64,000 nucleotides of DNA from Pseudoflavonifractor phocaeensis (GCF_021531375.1 NZ_JADYTU010000001.1:1-64000), one strand, 5' to 3'; numbered from the stretch's first letter, positions 51,493-60,691 are shown. Made by a program: numbers and translations. Notes: generated by a model from the letters alone, not told the origin.

Positions 51493-53872
51493 ATTGCTGA
51501 AGGCCCCCGGCCCCATTCTGCTGGACGGCGGTATGGGCAGTATGCTCCAGGCCAAGGGCCTGGCTCTGGGGGAGTACCCGGAACTGGCCGCTCTGGAGCA
51601 CCCGGACTGGCTGAAGGAGATCCACCGGGCCTATGTGGAGGCCGGGTCCCAGATCATCTATGCCAACACCTTCGGAGCCAACCGGGAAAAGCTGCGCCGC
51701 ACCGGAAGAACGGTGGCAGAGGTGGTGTCCGCCTCGGTGGCGCTGGCCCGGGAGGCGGCGGAGGGGAAAGCCCTGGTGGCCCTGGACCTGGGCCCCATCG
51801 GGCAGCTGCTGGAGCCCACCGGCATCCTGAAGTTTGAGGACGCGGTGGACATTTTCAAGGAGATCGTGACGGCCGGCGCTGCCGCCGGGGCGGACCTGGC
51901 GGTGATCGAGACCATGACCGACCTGCAGGAGGTCCGGGCCGCCCTGCTGGCGGTAAAGGAGAACATCGATCTGCCAGTGATGGCCACCATGAGCTATGAG
52001 GAGCGGGGCCGGACCTTCCTGGGTTGCGACCCCGCCTCGGCGGCCCTCACCCTGGAGGGGATGGGGGCGGACGCCGTGGGTGTCAACTGCTCCCTGGGTC
52101 CCCGGGAGATGCCCCCCCTGGTGGAGGAGCTGACCCGCTGGACCACCCTGCCCATCGCCGTCAAACCCAACGCCGGCCTGCCCGACCCGGGCGGGGCGGG
52201 CTATGACATTACGGCGGAGGAGTTTGCCGCCAGCATGGCCCGGCTGGCCGACCTGGGGGTCAAGCTGTACGGCGGCTGCTGCGGCACCACGCCGGAGTAT
52301 ATTGCCCGGATGAAGGCGGAGCTGGAGGGGCGTACCATACGGGACATTCCCAGACAGGTCCCCGCCGCCGTGTGCAGCGGCACCTGCACCGTCCCCATTG
52401 ACCGGGTGCGGGTCATCGGCGAGCGGATCAACCCCACGGGCAAGAAGGCCATGAAGGAGGCCCTGCGCAAGGGCGACGTGGATTATATGCTGAACCAGGC
52501 CCTGGCCCAGACCGGGGCGGGAGCGGATATCCTGGACGTGAACGTGGGTCTGCCCGAGATCGACGAGGCGGACATGATGGTCCGGGTGGTCAAGGCCCTC
52601 CAGGGGGTCACCGACGCCCCCCTCCAGCTGGACTCCACCGATCCAAAGGCGCTGGAGGGCGCTCTGCGGGTCTACTGCGGCAAGGCCATCGTCAATTCGG
52701 TCAACGGGGACGAGGAGAGCATGGAGGCCATCCTCCCCCTGGTGAAGAAATACGGCGCCGCCGTGGTGGGGCTGACCCTGGACCGGAAGGGCATCCCCAA
52801 GAGCACTGAGGAGCGCATGGTCATCGCCCGGCGGATCCTGGACAAGGCCCTCTCCTACGGTATCCGCCGGGAGGACGTGTATATCGACTGCCTGACCCTC
52901 ACCGTTTCGGCGGAGCAGGCTGGGGCAGCCCAGACGCTGGAGGCGCTGCGCCGGGTCCACGGGGAGCTGGGGCTGAAAACGGTGTTGGGAGTGTCCAATA
53001 TCTCCTTCGGACTGCCCGCCCGGCCCCTGGTGAACCAGAACTTTTTGACCATGGCCATGACCTGCGGTCTGGACCTTCCCATCATCAACCCCAATCTGGA
53101 ATCCATGATGGCCGCCGTCCGCAGCTATCACCTGCTGATGAACATCGACCGGGACGCCCGGGAGTTTATCGCCGCCTACGGCGACGCCCAGGTGTCCACC
53201 ACCATCACCGCCGGTACTTCCTCCGCACCCGCCGCGGCCGGGACCGGGGAGCGGGACCTGGGCAAGCTGGTGGAGGCCGGCTTGAAGAGCGAGGCCGGAC
53301 AGGCCGCCCGCCGGCTGCTGGCGGAGCGGGAGCCCATGGACGTGGTGGACAATATCCTGATCCCCGCCCTGGACCGGGTGGGAGCGGACTTTGAATCGGG
53401 CCGGGTGTTCCTGCCCCAGCTGATCCAGTCGGCAGGAGCCGCTCAGGCCGCCTTCGAGGTCATCCGGGAGACGCTCTCCGGCCAGCCGGGCCGGGAGACG
53501 GACAAGGGCACCATCGTGCTGGCCACCGTCAAGGGGGACATCCACGACATCGGCAAGAATATTGTCAAGGTGCTGCTGGAAAACTACGGCTACACTGTCA
53601 TCGACCTGGGCAAGGATGTGGACCCCGCCGCCGTGGTGGAGGCCGCCCGGAAGCATGGAGCCGCTCTGGTGGGGCTGTCCGCCCTGATGACCACCACCCT
53701 GAAGAGTATGGAGGAGACCATCGCCCTGCTCCACCGGGAGCAGGTCCCCTGCAAGACCGTGGTGGGCGGCGCGGTGCTCACGCCAGAGTATGCCGCCCAG
53801 ATCGGCGCCGACTTCTACGCCAAGGACGCCAAGGAGAGCGTGGACGTGGCCCGGCGGGTCTTTGGAAAGTAA
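51479..53872 (+). CDS. metH: Cobalamin-dependent methionine synthase (MetH lacking activation domain)
   Basis: This protein of about 797 residues has three modules: a homocysteine barrel (ILLDGGMGSMLQ; zinc Cys in VNCSLGPRE and GGCCGTTPEY), a pterin-binding barrel (IGERINPTGKKAMKEALR, LDVNVGLPEIDE) and a cobalamin domain with VKGDIHDIGKNIV (the His that replaces the lower ligand). The activation domain is a separate gene just upstream. The start is unsure: GTG 51479 has AGGTGG 5 bases upstream and gives EFRELLKAPGPILLDGG, while ATG 51443 lacks a ribosome site. No cobalamin riboswitch is visible. Confidence 0.93.
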   Translation: MEFRELLKAPGPILLDGGMGSMLQAKGLALGEYPELAALEHPDWLKEIHRAYVEAGSQIIYANTFGANREKLRRTGRTVAEVVSASVALAREAAEGKALVALDLGPIGQLLEPTGILKFEDAVDIFKEIVTAGAAAGADLAVIETMTDLQEVRAALLAVKENIDLPVMATMSYEERGRTFLGCDPASAALTLEGMGADAVGVNCSLGPREMPPLVEELTRWTTLPIAVKPNAGLPDPGGAGYDITAEEFAASMARLADLGVKLYGGCCGTTPEYIARMKAELEGRTIRDIPRQVPAAVCSGTCTVPIDRVRVIGERINPTGKKAMKEALRKGDVDYMLNQALAQTGAGADILDVNVGLPEIDEADMMVRVVKALQGVTDAPLQLDSTDPKALEGALRVYCGKAIVNSVNGDEESMEAILPLVKKYGAAVVGLTLDRKGIPKSTEERMVIARRILDKALSYGIRREDVYIDCLTLTVSAEQAGAAQTLEALRRVHGELGLKTVLGVSNISFGLPARPLVNQNFLTMAMTCGLDLPIINPNLESMMAAVRSYHLLMNIDRDAREFIAAYGDAQVSTTITAGTSSAPAAAGTGERDLGKLVEAGLKSEAGQAARRLLAEREPMDVVDNILIPALDRVGADFESGRVFLPQLIQSAGAAQAAFEVIRETLSGQPGRETDKGTIVLATVKGDIHDIGKNIVKVLLENYGYTVIDLGKDVDPAAVVEAARKHGAALVGLSALMTTTLKSMEETIALLHREQVPCKTVVGGAVLTPEYAAQIGADFYAKDAKESVDVARRVFGK

Positions 53873-53882
53873 ATCAAAAGAA

Positions 53883-53914
53883 GAGCCCGGACTGTGTGTC
53901 CGGGCTCCCTCTTT
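53883..53914 (+). terminator. Terminator after metH
   Basis: GAGCCCGGAC-TGTGT-GTCCGGGCTC is a 10-bp perfect stem followed by CCTCTTTT. Confidence 0.88.
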
Positions 53915-53933
53915 TCAGGGAGAGGAAACCGAG

Positions 53934-53962
53934 TTGCGGGAAAGAGACCCGTCTGGTATAAT
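53934..53962 (+). promoter_or_regulatory. Promoter of the GH25 lysozyme gene
   Basis: TTGCGG (53934-53939) and a perfect TATAAT (53957-53962) are 17 bases apart, 46 bases before the ATG. Confidence 0.7.
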
Positions 53963-54008
53963 GTTCGACGAAACTCGACAACAGCGCCGTGTGCCGGGAG
54001 GGCAGACC

Positions 54009-54905
54009 ATGAGAGAAGATACCAATCGAAAGTCGAAGAAGGCAGAGAAGCCAAGCCGCTTGGCGCGAAAAAACGGGGGTTTCGGCCGGGCAGTTCTGGC
54101 GGTGCTGGCCCTGGTGCTGGCTCTGGCCGCGGCGGCGGCCCTGTATTTTGTCATGAATCCCGAGCCGGTCACCTTTACCTACCGGGACCGGATTCTGGAG
54201 GCAAAGCCCGGGGTCCCGGTAAACCGGTATGACCGGGAGGGCTTTACGGTGGATGAGCGGGGTCGGGTGTCCTATTCTGACAACGGACGCCGGGCTAAGG
54301 AGGGCATTGACGTGTCCTTTTATCAAGGGGAGATCGAATGGCAGGCGGTGGCGGCGGACGGCGTGGAATTCGCCATGATCCGGCTGGGCTACCGGGGCTA
54401 TACCGAGGGAACACTCCAGTTTGACAGCCGCTTTGCGGAAAACATTCGGGGGGCTGCGGAAGCCGGTCTGGAGGTAGGGGTCTACTTCTTCTCTCAGGCC
54501 ATCACCCCGGAGGAGGCGGAGGAAGAGGCGGACTTTGTGCTCAAGGCCCTGGAGGGGTATGAGATCACCTACCCCGTGGCCTTCGACTGGGAGCCTATCA
54601 CCCCGGGAAAGGACGCCCGGACCGACGGTCTGGACGGGGAGACCCTGACCCAGTGCGCGGCGGCCTTCTGCCGCAGGGTGGAGCAGGCGGGGTACGAACC
54701 CGTGGTCTATCTGAATCAGGAGATGGGCTATCTCCTCTATGACCTGTCCCTTTTGACCGACTGGCCTATCTGGCTGGCGGAGTACGACAGCGCTCCGGAT
54801 TTTTACTATGACTTTATGCTCTGGCAGTATACCCACACGGGGACCGTGGACGGGATCCAGGGGAAGGTGGACTGGAACCTGGACCTGCGCCCTGCGGTGA
54901 ATTAA
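54009..54905 (+). CDS. GH25 muramidase (lysozyme), membrane-anchored
   Basis: This 298-residue protein has a basic N-terminus, one membrane helix (about 28-48) and a GH25 barrel (about 97-298). The family marks are GIDVSFYQGEIEW (catalytic-site Asp), FAMIRLGYRGYTEG, GVYFFSQAITPEEAEEEADFVL, AFDWEP (the Asp-x-Glu pair) and LWQYTHTGTVDGIQGKVDWNL. It should cleave the MurNAc-GlcNAc bond outside the cell. A single membrane anchor rather than cell-wall repeats suggests a role in its own wall turnover. ATG 54009 follows GGGAGGGC. Confidence 0.92.
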   Translation: MREDTNRKSKKAEKPSRLARKNGGFGRAVLAVLALVLALAAAAALYFVMNPEPVTFTYRDRILEAKPGVPVNRYDREGFTVDERGRVSYSDNGRRAKEGIDVSFYQGEIEWQAVAADGVEFAMIRLGYRGYTEGTLQFDSRFAENIRGAAEAGLEVGVYFFSQAITPEEAEEEADFVLKALEGYEITYPVAFDWEPITPGKDARTDGLDGETLTQCAAAFCRRVEQAGYEPVVYLNQEMGYLLYDLSLLTDWPIWLAEYDSAPDFYYDFMLWQYTHTGTVDGIQGKVDWNLDLRPAVN

Positions 54906-54907
54906 AT

Positions 54908-54942
54908 CAACAGGCCTCCCGGCATAGCCGGGAGGCCTGTTG
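54908..54942. terminator. Hairpin terminator between convergent genes
   Basis: A perfect 16-bp stem CAACAGGCCTCCCGGC with an ATA loop. T tracts are weak on both sides, but the stem is very stable. Confidence 0.75.
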
Positions 54943-54944
54943 AG

Positions 54945-56024
54945 CTATTGTAAGATCTCACCACAGAGGTCCAGAGCCATCTGTTCCACCCGGTCAAAGT
55001 CCACATAGGGGTTGTAAATGGCCTCCAGGTCGTCGTGCATGGCCTTGGCCTGGGCCAGGGAGGACACGGCCTCGTCCATCAGGGCGGAGGACACCTTTTT
55101 GGAAAAGCGGAGGCGGGGGCGGCTGTGGCGGAGCAGCTCCCGGTCCGCCGCCGCGTCCAGCCGGATGCGGCGGTAGGGGGTACCCGGGAAGGGGAGCGCG
55201 GCGGTGGAGGTCAGGAAGGCCAGATCCAGCTGGGGGACCAGCAGATGGGCCAGCCGGTCGGGCGCCATCGGGTCGGGACAGGCCACCACGTCATATCCGC
55301 CCGCTGTGATGCCGGCCAGAAGGTGGATGAGGACCTCATGGGCCAGACCGTAGTTGTCCGCCAATTCATAGATCCGGTCGCACTGGGCCTGGGCGGTGTC
55401 GAACAGGCAGATGGGCCCCGCGTGGGTCACCGCGCCGAGGAACCGCTGCTTGATCTGTCCCCCCGAGGGCCGCTTTTTCTTCCGCAGCTCCCGGGCCAGA
55501 ATGCCGTGCGCCCGCTTGGCCAGCTTTTCCGACAGCTCGTCGGTGAGCAGGGCAGCGCGCACGTCCTCATAAATTTCAGCCGACGCGCCCAGACAGCGGT
55601 AAGCGCGTTGATAGCAGCCCTTGTAGCCCGACATGCAGGAGATGATGTCCGGCCGCAGAGGGGCCAGCCCCCGGGAGTCATAGCACTGGCCTATGTTCAC
55701 ATAGCGCTCCACCACCCCGGGATATTTTGGCTCGACCACATGGGGGGCGGTGCCGTCCACAAAGGCCACAGCCAGCTGGGGGAGGAGCAGGGCGTCCAGG
55801 GAAGCCGGGTCCCCGGAACAGAGGATGTACTCGGTCTCCAGCCCGGCCTGCTCCATGCGCTGGCCGACCCGGCGCATGAGGGTGGACTTGCCGCAGCCGG
55901 GACCGCCCTTCAGGATATAGATGGCCCGGGCCGTCTCGGGCGCAATCAATTCCGGGTAGAGGGAATAGAAACCAGAAGGGGCGTTTGCCCCCAGAAAATA
56001 TTGGATGTGAGGTAAAGCAGACAT
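54945..56024 (-). CDS. P-loop ATPase family protein of unknown function (PRK06851-like)
   Basis: This 359-residue protein has Walker A LKGGPGCGKSTLMRRVG (about 41-49) and the family pattern GFYSLYPEL, VAFVDGTAPHVVEPKYPG and YVNIGQCYDS. The second half repeats the layout of the first (TAGGYDVVACPDPMAPDRLAHLLVPQLDLAFLTS), but its own P-loop is degenerate (FDTAQAQCDRI, no GxGK[ST]). Its biochemical role is unknown to me. GGAGGG precedes the ATG, and the stop abuts the terminator at 54908-54942. Confidence 0.85.
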   Translation of the reverse strand: MSALPHIQYFLGANAPSGFYSLYPELIAPETARAIYILKGGPGCGKSTLMRRVGQRMEQAGLETEYILCSGDPASLDALLLPQLAVAFVDGTAPHVVEPKYPGVVERYVNIGQCYDSRGLAPLRPDIISCMSGYKGCYQRAYRCLGASAEIYEDVRAALLTDELSEKLAKRAHGILARELRKKKRPSGGQIKQRFLGAVTHAGPICLFDTAQAQCDRIYELADNYGLAHEVLIHLLAGITAGGYDVVACPDPMAPDRLAHLLVPQLDLAFLTSTAALPFPGTPYRRIRLDAAADRELLRHSRPRLRFSKKVSSALMDEAVSSLAQAKAMHDDLEAIYNPYVDFDRVEQMALDLCGEILQ

Positions 56025-56148
56025 AACCGACCCTCCATATCAACGAATCTGTACCCCAGACTATGCGGAGAACGGGCCATCGGTTCGCAGGAAATGGAAA
56101 GAGCCAAAAAACATCGGAAAAACACTGATAAATGGGCAAAAATACACA

Positions 56149-56177
56149 TTGACAGACAGAAATGAGTGGGGTAGAAT
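56149..56177 (+). promoter_or_regulatory. Strong promoter of the [FeFe]-hydrogenase gene
   Basis: A perfect −35 TTGACA (56149-56154) and TAGAAT (56172-56177) are 17 bases apart. The leader to the ATG is about 105 bases. Confidence 0.8.
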
Positions 56178-56288
56178 GAGGGCGAAAATGAAGGGAAACT
56201 TGCAGGATGAAGGATTGGGCGGCAGTTCCTGCACATCTGACGGCCGCTTTGGAACAACAACGAGGGAAAAGTTGGAGGAAGAGAGAGT

Positions 56289-57746
56289 ATGCGTACATTT
56301 GAGACCAAAATTCAGGAGCTGAAGACTTCTGTTTTGACGGAGGTAGCCCGGCTGACTTGGGAGGACCGGAGCCAGACCAGTGTTCTGGACATTCCGGAGA
56401 AGATCATTCCCGGCCCCGAGGCCAGCCTGCGCTGCTGTATCTATAAGGAACGGGCCATCATCAACAGCCGGGTGAAGATGGCTATGGGCGGCGACAAGAC
56501 CAACCCCTGCGTGGTGGAAGTGCTCCCCATCGCCTGCGACGAGTGCCCCGTGACCGAGATGACGGTCAGCGCCTCCTGCCGCGGCTGTCTGGCCACCCGT
56601 TGCGTCCACGCCTGCCCGAAGGACGCCATCACCATCGTGAACCACCGCGCCCAGATCGACCACCAGAAGTGCATCACCTGCGGCAAGTGTCTCACCGCCT
56701 GCCAGTACAGCGCCATTGTGAAGACCCAGCGCCCCTGCGAGAAGGGCTGCCCCGCCGGCGCCATCTCCATGGGTCCGGACAAGAAGGCGTCCATCGACAT
56801 CAACAAGTGCATCTCCTGCGGCAACTGCGTGTACCAGTGCCCCTTCGGCGCCATCCAGGACAAGTCTTGGATCACAGACGCCATCCAGATGCTTCGTGGC
56901 GGCGAGCACTGGGGCTATAAGACCTATGCCGTCATCGCTCCCTCCATCGCCGGCCAGTTCGCCCCTGCTACATATGGCCAGCTGGTGGCCGGCCTGAAGG
57001 CGCTGGGCTTCTCCGGCGTGGCCGAGGTGGCTCTGGGCGCCGACATGGTGGCCGACCGGGAGTCTGACGAGCTGATGGAGCGGGGCGTGCTGACCTCCTC
57101 CTGCTGCCCCGGCTTTGTGGGTTATGTGAAGAAGAAGCACCCCGAGCTGGACAAGTATGTGTCCCACACTCCCTCTCCCATGGTCATGATCGGCCTGCAC
57201 CTGAAGGAGAAGGAGCCTGACGCGAAGGTGGTCTTTATCGGCCCCTGCGTGGCCAAGAAGAAGGAGTTCCAGCTGGGCCGCACCATGAACGCCATCGACT
57301 GTGTGCTGACCTATGAGGAACTGTTCGCCCTGTTCGAGTCCAAGGACATCGACCTGACCAAGCTGGAGGAGGCCGAACTGGATGAGGCCAGCCCCTTCGG
57401 CCGCAACTTTGCCCGCAGCGGCGGCGTGGCCCAGGCCGTGGTCCAGGCCCTGCAGGAGAAGAATGCCGACTTTGAGGTGAAGGCTGTCCCCTGCAGCGGG
57501 ATCTCCCAGTGCGAGATGGCGCTGCTCAAGCTGAAGCTGGGCAAGCTGGAGGGCAACTTTATCGAGGGCATGGCCTGTGAGGGCGGCTGTGTCCAGGGCG
57601 CCGGCTGTCTGGTCCGCAGCCCCCGCAACCGCTTGGACGTGGAAAATCACGCCAAGGAGGCCCAGGGCCGCACCATCCTGGCCGCGGTGTCCGCCCCCAA
57701 GGCCCAGGCGGCCGCCAAGACCGAGAGCAAGACCGAAAAGGCCTGA
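56289..57746 (+). CDS. Monomeric [FeFe]-hydrogenase (group B type)
   Basis: This 485-residue protein has an N-terminal ferredoxin part with Cys-rich clusters (CRGCLATRCVHACP, CITCGKCLTACQ, CISCGNCVYQCP) and a C-terminal H-cluster domain. The three H-cluster motifs are TSSCCPGFV (about 268), GPCVAKKKE (about 318) and EGMACEGGCVQGAG (about 427). The TSSCCP form of the first motif points to the group B enzymes of Clostridia. The tail (about 465-485) is Ala/Lys-rich. It should evolve or consume H2 with ferredoxin. Maturases are not in the window. GGAGGAAGAG precedes the ATG. Confidence 0.93.
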   Translation: MRTFETKIQELKTSVLTEVARLTWEDRSQTSVLDIPEKIIPGPEASLRCCIYKERAIINSRVKMAMGGDKTNPCVVEVLPIACDECPVTEMTVSASCRGCLATRCVHACPKDAITIVNHRAQIDHQKCITCGKCLTACQYSAIVKTQRPCEKGCPAGAISMGPDKKASIDINKCISCGNCVYQCPFGAIQDKSWITDAIQMLRGGEHWGYKTYAVIAPSIAGQFAPATYGQLVAGLKALGFSGVAEVALGADMVADRESDELMERGVLTSSCCPGFVGYVKKKHPELDKYVSHTPSPMVMIGLHLKEKEPDAKVVFIGPCVAKKKEFQLGRTMNAIDCVLTYEELFALFESKDIDLTKLEEAELDEASPFGRNFARSGGVAQAVVQALQEKNADFEVKAVPCSGISQCEMALLKLKLGKLEGNFIEGMACEGGCVQGAGCLVRSPRNRLDVENHAKEAQGRTILAAVSAPKAQAAAKTESKTEKA

Positions 57747-57757
57747 TCCTGTGCTTC

Positions 57758-57796
57758 AAAGCCGGGGCTTCCTTACTGGGAGGCCCCGGCTTTTTG
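57758..57796 (+). terminator. Terminator after the hydrogenase gene
   Basis: AAAGCCGGGGCTTCC and its near-perfect complement are followed by TTTTTG. Confidence 0.88.
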
Positions 57797-57950
57797 TGCA
57801 CGGATGGAGAAAGCCCGTGTGATAACCTGGCATCCGCCCGGGGAGAAGGTACGGTCAAATTCCGGCTTACTGCCCGCTGAACGCTGACCACGGCGCTGGG
57901 GATGAAGTAAGAAGGGAGAAAGTGGGAAACGGGAGCTTGGGAAGAATGGA

Positions 57951-57984
57951 TTTACAAAGGGCGAAAAGTAAGATATACTATATC
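57951..57984 (+). promoter_or_regulatory. Promoter of the zinc importer operon with overlapping palindrome
   Basis: TTTACA (57951-57956) and TATACT (57974-57979) are 17 bases apart. A perfect 6-1-6 palindrome, GATATA-C-TATATC (57972-57984), covers the −10 box and could be a repressor site. It does not match a standard Zur box. The rest of the 281-base gap (57797-57950) shows nothing. Confidence 0.6.
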
Positions 57985-58027
57985 AGTTAAAAAGAACGGA
58001 CTTGATTCATATTTTGAGAGGTATTTC

Positions 58028-58981
58028 ATGAGAAAACGCATCCTTTGTCTGATCGCGGCCCTCCTGTTTCTGCTGCCCGGCTGCGGGCGGACGAGACCTG
58101 GGGCGGAGGAAACCCGGCTCACCGTGGTGGCCACCACCTATCCCGTCTATCTGTTCGTCAGCGCCGTCACCGCCGGCGTGGAAGGGGTGGCGGTGGAACG
58201 GCTGAACACCGGCGAGGCCAGTTGTCTCCACGATTACACCCTGTCGGTCCAGGACATGAAGGAGATCGAACAGGCCGATGTGATCGCCCTGAACGGCGCG
58301 GAGCTGGAGGAATTTATGGAGGACGCTCTGGCCGCCTCCGACGCGTTTGTCATCGACTGTTCCGAGGGCATGGACCTGCTGGAGAACCTGGAGCACCACC
58401 ATGAGGAGGGCGGCGAGGAGGACCACGACCACGGCCACTGGGACCCCCACTATTGGATGAGCCCCATGCACGCCGACCATATGGTGTCCCGTCTGCGGGA
58501 AAAGCTGTGTGAGATCGATCCGGAGCATGAGCGGACCTATGAGGAGAACGCCGGCCAGGTCAGCGCCCAGCTGGACGCCCTGGACAAGGAGCTGACCGAC
58601 ATGTTCGCCGCGCTGAACGGGACGTGGAAGGAGATCACGGGCCTTATCACCTTCCACGACGGCTTCCAGTATTTTGCCTGGGCCTACGGCCTGCCCCTGC
58701 TGGAGTCCATCGAGGAGGAGGCGGGCAGCGAGGCCAGCGCCCATGAGATCGTGGAGATCACGGAGCTGGTGCGGGAATATGATATCCCCGTTATCTTCAC
58801 CGAGGTCAACGGCTCCGACGCCACCGCTAAGGCCATTTCCCGGGAAACGGGCTGTGAGGTGGCCCAGCTGACCATGGTGATGGACGGTCCGGACGACGGG
58901 CTGTCCAACTATCTGGAGGGTCTGCGGAGCAATGCGAGAACCATTGTCAATGGATTTGCGGGAGAGGAGGTAGTCCGGTGA
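58028..58981 (+). CDS. znuA: Zinc ABC transporter substrate-binding lipoprotein
   Basis: This 317-residue cluster A-I binding protein has a lipoprotein signal (LLFLLPGC, Cys19) and a metal-binding domain. The His-rich loop (HHHEEGG ... DHDHGHW, about 122-139) is typical of ZnuA/AdcA rather than manganese receptors. Other marks are LNGAELEEFM, DPHYWMSP, ITFHDGFQYFAWAYGLPLL and FTEVNGSDATAKAISRETG. The stop overlaps the ATPase start (GTGA). Confidence 0.93.
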   Translation: MRKRILCLIAALLFLLPGCGRTRPGAEETRLTVVATTYPVYLFVSAVTAGVEGVAVERLNTGEASCLHDYTLSVQDMKEIEQADVIALNGAELEEFMEDALAASDAFVIDCSEGMDLLENLEHHHEEGGEEDHDHGHWDPHYWMSPMHADHMVSRLREKLCEIDPEHERTYEENAGQVSAQLDALDKELTDMFAALNGTWKEITGLITFHDGFQYFAWAYGLPLLESIEEEAGSEASAHEIVEITELVREYDIPVIFTEVNGSDATAKAISRETGCEVAQLTMVMDGPDDGLSNYLEGLRSNARTIVNGFAGEEVVR

Positions 58982-59781
58982 GAAAGATCAAACATGGCCG
59001 CCTGGCCACCGGCTGCGCCGATGCCTGCTGCCTGAAGCTGGAGGGCCTGTCGGTACGCCTCCAGGGAGACTCCATCCTGGAGGACGTGTCCTTCCATTTG
59101 CACTGCGGAGAGATCGTGGCCCTCATCGGCCCCAACGGGGCGGGAAAATCCTCCTTGTTCCGCAGCATCCTGGGGCAGATGCCCTATCGGGGGAGCATTA
59201 CCTTTTCCCCGGCAGGCGGCCCCGCCATCCGCCTGGCTGACGGCACCGTCACCGGAGGGAAACGGCCCCTGGTGGGCTATGTGCCCCAAGCCCCCAGCTT
59301 TGACCGGGGAGACCCGGTGAGCGTACTGGACTTCTTTACCGCCGCCACCGCCAAGTGGCCGGTGTGGCTGCCGGTGCCCAAGGGGTACCGGGAGCGGGCG
59401 GCGGCCAGTCTGGCCCGGGTACACGGGGAGGACCTGCTGGACAAGCCCATGGGGGCCCTGTCCGGCGGCCAGCTCCAGAGGGTGCTGCTGGCCCTGGCCC
59501 TGGAGCCGGTGCCCCACATCCTGATCCTGGACGAGCCCCTGTCCGGCGTGGACATCGAGGGGGAGCACCAGCTGCTGGAGATGCTGGACGAGCTGCGGAC
59601 CCAGTATGACCTGTCCATTTTCCTGTCCACCCACGACTTTGCCACGCTGAGCCAGTTCGCCGACAAGGTGATCCTGCTGAACAAGAAAGTGCTCAAGGCG
59701 GGACCGCCCGATGAGGTGCTGTCCTCTCCGGAGTTTTATGAGACCTTCCATCTGCGGATGGGGAAGGGAGGCGAGGCGTGA
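58978..59781 (+). CDS. znuC: Zinc ABC transporter ATP-binding protein
   Basis: The 267-residue ATPase has Walker A GPNGAGKS (about 54-61), a Q-loop in GYVPQAPSFDRGDPVSV, the signature LSGGQLQR (about 161), Walker B ILILDEPLSGVD (about 181) and the H-loop STHDF. Its start GTG overlaps the end of the binding-protein gene, and its stop overlaps the permease ATG (TGATG). Confidence 0.95.
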   Translation: MRKIKHGRLATGCADACCLKLEGLSVRLQGDSILEDVSFHLHCGEIVALIGPNGAGKSSLFRSILGQMPYRGSITFSPAGGPAIRLADGTVTGGKRPLVGYVPQAPSFDRGDPVSVLDFFTAATAKWPVWLPVPKGYRERAAASLARVHGEDLLDKPMGALSGGQLQRVLLALALEPVPHILILDEPLSGVDIEGEHQLLEMLDELRTQYDLSIFLSTHDFATLSQFADKVILLNKKVLKAGPPDEVLSSPEFYETFHLRMGKGGEA

Positions 59782-60626
59782 TGGAGCTGTGGTACTCTCT
59801 GGTGTCCCTGCTGCCCTTTGAGTGGGCTCAGCCCGGGACCATGTACTTTATGAAGCACGCTCTGCTGGCGGTGCTGGTCATCTCCCCTCTGTTCGGTATC
59901 CTGTCCACCATGGTGGTCCATAGCCGCATGTCCTTCTTCTCCGACGCCCTGGGCCACTCCGCCTTTACCGGAATGGCCATCGGGGCCCTGTGCGGCTTCA
60001 ACGAGCCCAGCTGGGCGGCGGTGATCTTCGCCATCCTCTTCGCCCTGCTGTTCAACCTGGTCCGCCGCCGCTCCGCACTGGCCAGTGATACGGTCATCGG
60101 CGTCTTTTCCTCCACCGCCGTGGCGCTGGGCATCTTCCTGTCCACTTTGGGCGGCCGGTCCTTCACCAAGTTCAATAATCTGCTCATCGGTGACATTTTG
60201 TCGGTGGAACCGGCCAAGATCGGTCTGCTGGCCCTGATCCTGGTGCTGGTGGTCCTGCTGTGGGCGGGGTCTTTCAACCAGCTCATGCTGTCCGCCGTCC
60301 ATCCGGCCCTGGCCGACAGCCGGGGCATTCGGGTGTTCTGGCAGGAGACGGTGTTCTCCATGGCCATCGCCGTGGTGGTTACCCTGTCCATGACCTGGGT
60401 GGGCCTGCTGGTCATCAACTCCCTGCTGGTGCTGCCCGCCGCCTCCGCCCGGAACGTGGCCCGGAACATGGCCCAGTACCACCTGATCTCCCTGCTGGGA
60501 GCGGTGGCGGCCGGCGTGGCGGGTCTGATGACCTCCTACTACATCGGCGCATCCGCCGGCGCCGCCATCACCCTGTATCTGGCGGTGTGGTTCCTTATCA
60601 CCTTCCTGCTGCGGAAAAAAGGATAA
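59781..60626 (+). CDS. znuB: Zinc ABC transporter permease
   Basis: This 281-residue ABC-3 family permease has about eight helices, with SRMSFFSDALGHSAFTGMAIG (family coupling motif), SDTVIGVFSSTAVALGIFL and TMTWVGLLVINSLLVLPAASARNVARNM patterns. ATG 59781 overlaps the ATPase stop by one base and GGGAGGCG lies upstream. It completes the znuACB operon, ended by a bidirectional terminator. Confidence 0.94.
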   Translation: MELWYSLVSLLPFEWAQPGTMYFMKHALLAVLVISPLFGILSTMVVHSRMSFFSDALGHSAFTGMAIGALCGFNEPSWAAVIFAILFALLFNLVRRRSALASDTVIGVFSSTAVALGIFLSTLGGRSFTKFNNLLIGDILSVEPAKIGLLALILVLVVLLWAGSFNQLMLSAVHPALADSRGIRVFWQETVFSMAIAVVVTLSMTWVGLLVINSLLVLPAASARNVARNMAQYHLISLLGAVAAGVAGLMTSYYIGASAGAAITLYLAVWFLITFLLRKKG

Positions 60627-60635
60627 CAAATCCCC

Positions 60636-60670
60636 AAAGCCCCACGGACCGGACCGGTCCGTGGGGCTTT
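60636..60670. terminator. Bidirectional terminator between znuB and the AEC gene
   Basis: AAAGCCCCACGGACC-GGACC-GGTCCGTGGGGCTTT is a perfect 15-bp stem serving convergent genes. Confidence 0.88.
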
Positions 60671-60691
60671 GAGGTGTATGAAAAGAGTGGG

